NCBI GenBank assembly: GCA_001003205.1
Contig: LCOU01000007.1
Span: forward strand, 1-10,949
DNA length: 10,949 bases
Direction of reading: 5' to 3'
Origin: Parcubacteria group bacterium GW2011_GWA2_47_8b
GTDB lineage: Bacteria; Patescibacteriota; Minisyncoccia; UBA6257; WO2-44-18
Part shown: in pieces, positions 6,465 to 10,949 of the stretch
Layout: each line of letters opens with the position of its first letter
Numbering within the stretch: position 1 is the first letter of the stretch
The notes under the pieces: model-generated
Seen by the model: the letters and a program-made list of their open reading frames with translations, nothing else
Databases searched by the model: none
Told to the model about the DNA's origin: nothing
Made by a program: the position numbers and the translations under genes

Positions 6465-7568
6465 CTACTTCAAATTTTCAATGATTGCGATTTCCAAAGG
6501 AATAGTCGCGAACGGGCTATAACGCATTTCGCTGTAGGCGCGGATGAGCGATTTCAGAAGCGCCAGGTGTTTGTCCGGCTGGATGATGGCGGAATGCTTT
6601 TTGATTTGTTCCAGCTCGCGGCCGGTCAGTTCCCGTTTAAAAATCGCTTCCAGCCGCGGGTCAAATTTCAAACTTACAACGCGGCGGAGGTAATGAATCA
6701 GCTCGCGGTTCAAATCCACTACGTTGTATCCGCCGTCATTTATTTTAGAAACATATTCCAAAGCCTCGGGGAGCCGGCCTTCCAGAATGTGCCCGGCCAA
6801 AGTAGCTGTCCTGGCGTAACCAATTTGGCCGACGGTCTTTTCCACTGTCTCCGCCGTCACTCGGGCATCAAGAGCGGCCAGCTGGCCCAGCAAAGATTCC
6901 GCGTCGCGCAGACTTCCTTCGGCGCTGGCCGCGATTAATTCCAAGGCGTCGTCATCCATTTTAAATTTTTCTTCCGCGGAAATTTTCCTTAGCTTTTCAA
7001 TGATTTGGTCAACAGCAAGTTTGTGAAAATGAAAACGCTGGCAACGCGAGGTAATGGTCGGAGGCACTTTTTCGGATTCGGTAGTGGCGAGGATTAAAAT
7101 GGCGTGCGCCGGCGGCTCTTCCAATGTTTTTAAAAGCGCCGGGAAAGCTTCGCGCGTCAACATATGAACTTCGTCAATAATAAAAACTTTATAATCGTAG
7201 GATGAAGGAACGAGTCGTATGCCCTCTTTGAGATTGCGAATCTCGTCAATGCCGCGATTGGAAGCGGCATCAATTTCCACCACGTCCAAAGCTCTGCCGG
7301 CGTCTATTTCTTCGCAATGCGCGCAGTGATTGCAAGGCTCCCCAAGTAGGCCAAATTTTTTATCGGTTTTGCGCGTCTGACAGTTGGCCACCTTGGCAAC
7401 CAACCGGGCGGTGGTGGTTTTACCGGTTCCGCGCGGTCCATAAAACAAATAGGCGTGGGAGATTTTATTTTGCCGCGCCGCATTTTTCAAAACATCAACA
7501 ATTTCTTGCTGACCCAAACACTCTTCAAAATTTTTGGGGCGATATTTGCGATAGAGTGCCAACGACAT
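6465..7568 (-). CDS. dnaX: DNA polymerase III clamp-loader subunit gamma/tau (DnaX)
   Basis: This 367-residue AAA+ ATPase loads the beta sliding clamp at the replication fork. From MSLALYRKYRPKNF onward it shows Walker A GPRGTGKT (44-51), the DnaX zinc module (C63, then C79-C82-C85), Walker B VFIIDEVH (128-135), sensor 1 ATTESEK (161-167), the clamp-loader T-SRC motif (174-176) and sensor 2 GSLRDAE (218-224). The rest is the collar domain III. It stops after domain III and so corresponds in length to gamma; the tau-specific domains that bind the helicase and polymerase are absent. No slippery A-run with frameshift potential was seen. I use ATG 7566-7568; a GTG at 7586 would add six residues but overlaps the likely -10. 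No Shine-Dalgarno is visible, which fits a leaderless or near-leaderless mRNA. Confidence 0.95.
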   Translation of the reverse strand: MSLALYRKYRPKNFEECLGQQEIVDVLKNAARQNKISHAYLFYGPRGTGKTTTARLVAKVANCQTRKTDKKFGLLGEPCNHCAHCEEIDAGRALDVVEIDAASNRGIDEIRNLKEGIRLVPSSYDYKVFIIDEVHMLTREAFPALLKTLEEPPAHAILILATTESEKVPPTITSRCQRFHFHKLAVDQIIEKLRKISAEEKFKMDDDALELIAASAEGSLRDAESLLGQLAALDARVTAETVEKTVGQIGYARTATLAGHILEGRLPEALEYVSKINDGGYNVVDLNRELIHYLRRVVSLKFDPRLEAIFKRELTGRELEQIKKHSAIIQPDKHLALLKSLIRAYSEMRYSPFATIPLEIAIIENLK

Positions 7569-7576
7569 CAATACTG

Positions 7577-7585
7577 ATTTTAGCA
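7577..7585 (-). promoter_or_regulatory. Candidate extended -10 promoter of dnaX
   Basis: TGCTAAAAT on the minus strand matches an extended -10 (TGnTAtaAT type), and its last base is eight bases from the dnaX ATG. Initiation would then occur at or within about two bases of the start codon. No clear -35 is present, which extended -10 promoters can tolerate. Confidence 0.45.
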
Positions 7586-7612
7586 CGAAACTCCCAAGCT
7601 TACACTTGAAGT

Positions 7613-7645
7613 ATCCAACTTTGACGCGTCAAAGCGTCGTTGGAT
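7613..7645. repeat. Nested inverted repeat upstream of dnaX
   Basis: The outer arms ATCCAAC (7613-7619) and GTTGGAT (7639-7645) enclose the perfect 14-bp palindrome TTTGACGCGTCAAA (7620-7633) plus GCGTC. An alternative fold pairs GACGC with GCGTC around a six-base loop. It lies upstream of the dnaX promoter, where a DNA-binding operator or a transcribed hairpin are both possible. I see no second copy in the window. Confidence 0.7.
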
Positions 7646-7646
7646 G

Positions 7647-7682
7647 TATTCCATTATCCAGCCATGGCTGGATAATGGAATA
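7647..7682. repeat. Perfect 36-bp loopless palindrome
   Basis: The 18-base arms 7647-7664 and 7665-7682 are exact reverse complements, with GCCATGGC at the centre and no spacer. It starts one base after the nested repeat and abuts the poly-A/T tract of the Nudix terminator. There is no T-run on its far side in the minus direction and only A's follow on the plus strand, so it is not a simple terminator. Confidence 0.9.
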
Positions 7683-7709
7683 AAAAAACCCCGCACTTAA
7701 GTGCGGGGT
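7682..7709 (-). terminator. Rho-independent terminator of the Nudix gene
   Basis: On the minus strand the perfect 22-bp palindrome 7688-7709 (ACCCCGCACTT and its complement) is followed by a run of seven T's. The stop codon TAA of the Nudix gene (7697-7699) sits at the apex, so the last codons of the gene form the upstream arm of the stem. Confidence 0.9.
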
Positions 7710-8161
7710 AGGGCATGAACATCGCGATTCACTCGGGTTTTCTGGTAGTGGATGTATTCAACGTGGCTGCCGAAAACGGGGGACTTCCGATGATAGCCGT
7801 AAGTTTTGTCGCGGGGAAGAAGGAATTTCCAACTCACCCAGTCAACGGCCAGAATATCGCTGTCTCGCGGGAGAAAATCCCCGACGGGATTTTTACCGTC
7901 AAAGATTATCACGACCTGGTTCGGGCTTTTTTGCACTACCAGGCAGGGATTTGGCGCGATTTCCGCGCGCACTCCGGCCTCCTCAAAAAGTTCGCGATTC
8001 GCCGCGTCAAAGGGCATCTCCCCATAACGGACGCCGCCTCCGGGTAAACCCCATCCCTGGCGTTTCTTTCCGCCGTTGGGGAGTGTTTCCGCTTTGTTGA
8101 GTACCAGCAAGACACGCTCGCCTGCGGCATTAAACAGCCTCACAAAGACTGTCGTGCCCAT
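7697..8161 (-). CDS. Nudix hydrolase
   Basis: This 154-residue protein has a complete Nudix box at residues 42-64, fitting GX5EX7REUXEEXGU exactly: G42, E48, R56-E57, E60-E61, G63. The preceding GWGLPGGGVRYGE is the usual lead-in. Such enzymes use Mg2+ bound by the box glutamates to hydrolyse a nucleoside diphosphate linked to another moiety; the substrate (oxidised nucleotide, nucleotide sugar, capped RNA or other) cannot be read from the sequence. I chose the ATG at 8159-8161 because AAGG (8168-8171) lies six bases upstream; a TTG at 8182 would add seven residues but spans this ribosome binding site. The gene has its own promoter, divergent from the DUF4015 operon, and its 3' end is built into a terminator hairpin, so it is probably monocistronic. 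Confidence 0.92.
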   Translation of the reverse strand: MGTTVFVRLFNAAGERVLLVLNKAETLPNGGKKRQGWGLPGGGVRYGEMPFDAANRELFEEAGVRAEIAPNPCLVVQKSPNQVVIIFDGKNPVGDFLPRDSDILAVDWVSWKFLLPRDKTYGYHRKSPVFGSHVEYIHYQKTRVNRDVHALPRT

Positions 8162-8167
8162 ACAGAG

Positions 8168-8171
8168 CCTT
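8168..8171 (-). promoter_or_regulatory. Ribosome binding site deciding the Nudix start
   Basis: AAGG on the minus strand lies six bases before the ATG at 8159-8161. It supports this start over the in-frame TTG at 8182. Confidence 0.65.
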
Positions 8172-8190
8172 TCAATGTTCAAGTGTTGAA

Positions 8191-8196
8191 TATACT
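8191..8196 (+). promoter_or_regulatory. Candidate -10 of the DUF4015-scpAB operon
   Basis: TATACT on the plus strand matches the -10 consensus at five of six positions. No good -35 lies 15-18 bases upstream. It overlaps the -10 of the divergent Nudix promoter almost base for base. Initiation near 8203 would favour the GTG at 8222 over the GTG at 8183 as the start of the downstream gene. Confidence 0.45.
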
Positions 8197-8220
8197 AGCA
8201 AATCATTTTAAAATAGTCAA
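8192..8220 (-). promoter_or_regulatory. Promoter of the Nudix gene
   Basis: On the minus strand TTGACT (8215-8220; five of six consensus) and TAGTAT (8192-8197) are separated by exactly 17 bases, and TGC before the -10 makes it an extended -10. Initiation near 8185 would give a leader of about 24 bases containing the ribosome binding site. It is the best promoter in the window. Confidence 0.7.
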
Positions 8221-8221
8221 T

Positions 8222-9418
8222 GTGACGAAGTTGGCCCGCTTAGTTATAGGTATCGGTGTTGTGCTTGGTGGCGTCGGGCTTTTTTTATTTGCACAAAAAT
8301 CCCACATTATTGACGTCAGCGGAACGGGGCCAAATACCGCCGCTGTTTCAGAGCCGGTTAAAAAGTTGGTTGATGAAGACATTGAACCGCAAAAGCCGCT
8401 CCTGAACGCGCCGACAATCATCAAAGCAATTTATTCCACCAATTGGTCCGCCAGTAATGAAAAAAAGCTCCAATACTTTATCAATCTTATTAAACAAACG
8501 GAGCTCAATGCCATCGTTATTGATGTAAAAGATTTTTCGGGATACGTAGCATATAACACCAACCTGGAACTTCCAAAAAAGTACAACGCCATTGAGTTGC
8601 GCATACCAAAACTCAACAAGCTGATTAAACGCCTCCACGACGAGGGAATCTACGTAATAGCCAGAATTTCCGTCTTTCAGGATCAGATGCTGGCCCAGGC
8701 GCGGCCCGACCTGGCCCTTTACAGCTCAACAACCAGCGCGATGTGGCACGATAACAAAGGACTGTCCTGGATGGACACCGCCGCACCGGAGGTTTGGGAT
8801 TACAATGCCTCTATCGCCCAGGAAATTTTAGAGAGGGGAATGGACGAAGTTAATTTTGATTATATCCGCTTCGCTTCCGACGGAAATCTTAATGACATCC
8901 GCCATCCTTTTTGGGATGAAAAAACTTTGAAAATTTCCGTTGTTCGCGATTTTTTCAAATACTTGCGTGGGCGCCTTCCTGACGCCGTAATCTCCGCCGA
9001 TCTTTTCGGCCTATCAACCGTCAGCACCGACGGACTGGGAATCGGCCAGCACCTGGAATACGCGCTGCCCTATTTTGATGCTATTGCCCCGATGCTGTAT
9101 CCTTCGCACTATTTCAAAGACTTTATTGGATTCACTAACCCCGCGGATTATCCTTATGAGGTGGTTAAATATTCAATGGATCGAGCGGTTGTCCGTGCTT
9201 TAGATTTGAAATTTACCGCCTCTACCACCCCGATGAACGCCCGATTTCGCCCCTGGCTGCAAGATTTTGATTTAGGCGCCGATTATGACGCGGCAAAAGT
9301 TACCGCCCAAATTAAGGCTGTTAATGACGCCACCGCGGCCACGCCAGAATTATTCGGGGGCTGGATGCTTTGGAACCCATCCAATATATACACAAAAGAA
9401 GCGCTGTTAACAGAATGA
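8222..9418 (+). CDS. Membrane-anchored putative glycoside hydrolase, DUF4015 type
   Basis: This 398-residue protein starts MTKLARLVIG: a basic N-terminus followed by one membrane helix (about 5-24), then a polar linker and an extracytoplasmic TIM-barrel domain from about residue 65. Barrel-strand motifs include VIDVKD (99-104), ARISVF (147-152), NFDYIRF (211-217), SADLFG (258-263), PMLYPSHY (290-297) and GGWMLWNPSN near the C-terminus. These match the DUF4015 putative glycoside hydrolases. The aspartates in DVKD, NFDYIRF and SADLFG are candidate catalytic residues (inference). The substrate is unknown, perhaps a cell-surface glycan. Start choice is uncertain: GTG 8183 is also open and gives 411 residues, but it lies before a likely -10. 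The stop overlaps the scpA start (ATGA). Confidence 0.82.
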   Translation: MTKLARLVIGIGVVLGGVGLFLFAQKSHIIDVSGTGPNTAAVSEPVKKLVDEDIEPQKPLLNAPTIIKAIYSTNWSASNEKKLQYFINLIKQTELNAIVIDVKDFSGYVAYNTNLELPKKYNAIELRIPKLNKLIKRLHDEGIYVIARISVFQDQMLAQARPDLALYSSTTSAMWHDNKGLSWMDTAAPEVWDYNASIAQEILERGMDEVNFDYIRFASDGNLNDIRHPFWDEKTLKISVVRDFFKYLRGRLPDAVISADLFGLSTVSTDGLGIGQHLEYALPYFDAIAPMLYPSHYFKDFIGFTNPADYPYEVVKYSMDRAVVRALDLKFTASTTPMNARFRPWLQDFDLGADYDAAKVTAQIKAVNDATAATPELFGGWMLWNPSNIYTKEALLTE

Positions 9419-10128
9419 CCAAATATGAAGTAAATATCAGTCAGTTTACCGGCCCGCTAGGCAAACTCCTGGAACTGATAGAGGCGCAACATCTGGAAAT
9501 TACGCAGATTAGTTTGGCCGAGGTGACGGCCGATTTCTTGCGCTATGTAAAAAATATCGGAGAGAAAGTGGAGCCGGGCACGCTGGCCGATTTTTTGGTG
9601 GTGGCGGCCAAGCTTGTTTTGATAAAATCCAAAGTTCTCCTGCCGATACTGGAGTTAACAAAGGAAGAAGAGGAGGAAATCCACGACTTGGAGGGGCGGC
9701 TAAAAATTTACCAGGAATTTAAACTTGCCGGAGAACACCTGCGCACGCTTTGGGACAAAAATAAGCCCGCCCATAGTCGTCCGCTATTTTTGAATTTGGG
9801 AGAGGGCGCGGTTTTTTACCCGCCGCTGGGACTTAAAGCGGAAACTCTGGCCCAGGCGATTCAAAATCTGGCCGCGGCCCTGCAGGCGTTGATACCGGAA
9901 CAGCAGACCGTAAAAAAATCGGTTGTTACTATTGAACAAAAGATAGAAGAGTTGTTAAATAGATTCAAAGAAGCCAGCCGGCAAAGCTTCGTGGGCCTGA
10001 CTAAAGAAAAGACCCGCGGCGAAGTGATAATTCTCTTCCTTGCGATTTTGCATTTGGTCAAAGATAAATTGATTCAAGCGGAGCAGGGAGCCCGGTTTAG
10101 CGACATAACGGTTCAAAAAATATCATGA
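9415..10128 (+). CDS. scpA: Segregation and condensation protein A (kleisin subunit)
   Basis: This 237-residue protein is the kleisin that bridges SMC heads and, with ScpB, compacts and segregates the chromosome. The N-terminal signature is clear: YEVNISQFTGPLGKLLELI (4-22), then LEITQISLAEVTADFLRYV, then LADFLVVAAKLVLIKSKVLLP (57-77). An acidic linker (EEEEEIHDLEGRL) follows, and the C-terminal winged-helix region contains FVGLTKEKTRGEVIILFLAILHLVK. In the common GPLDLLL motif the D is G here. I use the ATG at 9415, in an ATGA overlap with the preceding stop; a GTG/ATG-type extension to 9370 would run 15 residues into the upstream gene and does not resemble ScpA. It overlaps scpB in another ATGA, implying coupled synthesis of partners. 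Confidence 0.93.
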   Translation: MTKYEVNISQFTGPLGKLLELIEAQHLEITQISLAEVTADFLRYVKNIGEKVEPGTLADFLVVAAKLVLIKSKVLLPILELTKEEEEEIHDLEGRLKIYQEFKLAGEHLRTLWDKNKPAHSRPLFLNLGEGAVFYPPLGLKAETLAQAIQNLAAALQALIPEQQTVKKSVVTIEQKIEELLNRFKEASRQSFVGLTKEKTRGEVIILFLAILHLVKDKLIQAEQGARFSDITVQKIS

Positions 10129-10673
10129 ATTCTCTTTTACCAAAACTTGAAGCGCTGCTTTTCATCTACGGCGAACCGATGGATTTCAAAAAAATCTCCA
10201 AGACCCTGAAAGTCAGCGAAGAGGAGGCGGCCGCGACCGCCAAAGAACTCGCCGAAAATTTAAAATCGGAAGATCGCGGCCTTTTTATTGTTTTTGACGG
10301 CAACAAAGTCCAACTCACAACCAAGCCGGATTTTTCCGCGCTTTTAGAAACCGTTATAAAGGAAGAATTACACGAAAGTCTCACGCCGGCGGCTTTGGAA
10401 ACGCTGTCCATCGTTACCTATGCCGGCCCGATGACGCGCGCGGAGCTTGAATACATCCGCGGCGTAAATTCCAGTTTTACCATGCGTAATCTTTTAATCC
10501 GCGGTTTGATTGAGCGCTATCCCGATCCGAAACGCACCAATGTTTTTATTTACAAACCAAGTTTTGACCTGCTGAAACACATCGGGATTTCCAAGGTGGA
10601 AGATTTACCGGAATACGAAAAATTCCAAGCCTTAATCGCAAAACTGCGAAACCCCGATGAACAACCGAAATAG
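10125..10673 (+). CDS. scpB: Segregation and condensation protein B
   Basis: This 182-residue protein is the ScpA-binding partner in the SMC-ScpAB condensin. It has two winged-helix domains: N-terminal (1 to about 80), opening LLPKLEALLFIYGEPMDFKKI, and C-terminal (about 86-160), with LTPAALETLSIVTYAGPMTRAELEYIRGVNSS, LLIRGLIE (123-130) and a closing GISKVEDLPEYEKF. The order and length are those of ordinary ScpB. It starts within the scpA stop (ATGA at 10125-10128). Its last 17 bases overlap the start of the carboxypeptidase gene in another frame. Confidence 0.95.
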   Translation: MNSLLPKLEALLFIYGEPMDFKKISKTLKVSEEEAAATAKELAENLKSEDRGLFIVFDGNKVQLTTKPDFSALLETVIKEELHESLTPAALETLSIVTYAGPMTRAELEYIRGVNSSFTMRNLLIRGLIERYPDPKRTNVFIYKPSFDLLKHIGISKVEDLPEYEKFQALIAKLRNPDEQPK

Positions 10674-10949
10674 CATTATTTTTGCCGGCGCAGTATTGGC
10701 GGCGGTTCTTTTAGGCAATATAACGCGCGAAAGCTCGCCAGAAGTAACTCTTGAAACCAAGACCGAAAACACAAGCCTGGTGGCAAACATTAAAACCGTT
10801 TCTTACGCGGACACGCCTTTCTTACCGTCAGAATTAACCGCCCAATCGGCGCTGGTAAGGGACCTGTCGGCGCAAAAGCCCGTATGGACATTGAACCCGG
10901 AGCAAATGTGGCCAACGGCTTCTCTCGCCAAATTGGTTACAGCCGTAGT
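10657..10949 (+). CDS. D-alanyl-D-alanine carboxypeptidase (peptidase S11), 3'-truncated by the window edge
   Basis: Ninety-seven codons are visible. The ATG at 10657 is followed by a short N-terminus (MNNRNS) and a hydrophobic segment (residues 7-20) that acts as a signal or membrane anchor. A linker leads to SALVRDLSAQKPVWTLNPEQMWPTASLAKLVTAV. S89-L-A-K92 is the SxxK active-site motif of penicillin-binding-type enzymes, and the preceding W-P-T-A is the usual S11 lead-in; the SxN and KTG motifs lie beyond the window. The enzyme would trim the terminal D-alanine from peptidoglycan peptides outside the membrane. Its start is buried 17 bases inside scpB with no Shine-Dalgarno, so translation is probably coupled to scpB. 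Linkage of scpAB to S11 peptidases fits coordination of chromosome segregation with cell-wall maturation. Confidence 0.88.
   Translation, partial: MNNRNSIIFAGAVLAAVLLGNITRESSPEVTLETKTENTSLVANIKTVSYADTPFLPSELTAQSALVRDLSAQKPVWTLNPEQMWPTASLAKLVTAV

Noticed and set aside
6567..6938. Plus-strand open frame of 123 codons opposite dnaX
   Set aside because: It is antisense to conserved dnaX codons, and its sequence resembles no protein family.
6465..7568. Programmed frameshift producing tau and gamma from dnaX
   Set aside because: No slippery A-run was seen, and the frame ends at the gamma-like boundary with a terminator-like hairpin directly after it.
7715..8047. Plus-strand open frame of 110 codons opposite the Nudix gene
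   Set aside because: The minus strand carries a complete Nudix box, ribosome binding site, promoter and terminator; the plus frame has none.

Overview
The window looks like chromosomal DNA of a small-genome bacterium of the Candidate Phyla Radiation (Patescibacteria), most likely a Parcubacteria-type lineage. I infer this from protein style: a 150-residue type IV pilin with an INPVRQ segment and the C-terminal ending APSAELGETISATR, a gamma-length DnaX, a DUF4015-type putative glycoside hydrolase coupled to scpA-scpB and a D-Ala-D-Ala carboxypeptidase, very compact gene packing, and few Shine-Dalgarno sequences. The standard code applies: TGA is used as a stop by several genes, so the UGA=Gly lineages are excluded. 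No database search was run.

Region 1 (1-2145, plus strand) is the end of a type IV pilus/pseudopilus cluster: the tail of an LVIVD-type beta-propeller protein, a prepilin with the G|FTLIE signature, a PilX/GspK-like minor pilin that lacks the +5 glutamate, and a major-type prepilin (G|FTLVE). The genes overlap or nearly abut and are probably one transcript.

Region 2 (2142-5973, minus strand) converges on the pilin cluster and shares a TTAA double stop with it. Read in its own direction it is tRNA-Gln(UUG), two tandem paralogous GT-C-like membrane proteins (about 510 residues each), and a GT2 dolichyl-phosphate-mannose-synthase-like glycosyltransferase. The protein genes are joined by one-base TAATG overlaps. 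The likely pathway is that GT2 loads a sugar onto a polyprenyl phosphate and the GT-C enzymes transfer it outside the membrane. The acceptor is unknown; the neighbouring pilins are an attractive but unproven candidate.

Region 3 (about 5983-8220, minus strand) holds separately transcribed genes: a 69-residue Cys-rich zinc-ribbon-like protein with a good ribosome binding site and its own terminator, dnaX (clamp-loader subunit), and a Nudix hydrolase. About 100 bp between the Nudix gene and dnaX carries three consecutive palindromes: a textbook terminator whose apex is the Nudix stop codon, a perfect loopless 36-bp palindrome, and a nested inverted repeat.

Region 4 (8191-10949, plus strand) starts from a -10 that overlaps the -10 of the divergent Nudix promoter. 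It encodes a membrane-anchored DUF4015-type TIM-barrel protein, ScpA, ScpB and the start of an S11 D-Ala-D-Ala carboxypeptidase. All junctions overlap, linking chromosome segregation (ScpAB) with cell-wall maturation in one operon.

Most of the window is ordinary core and accessory gene content. The best candidates for something less described are the duplicated GT-C/GT2 operon read from a tRNA and facing the pilin genes, and the palindrome cluster upstream of dnaX. There is no gene-free stretch longer than 300 bases.
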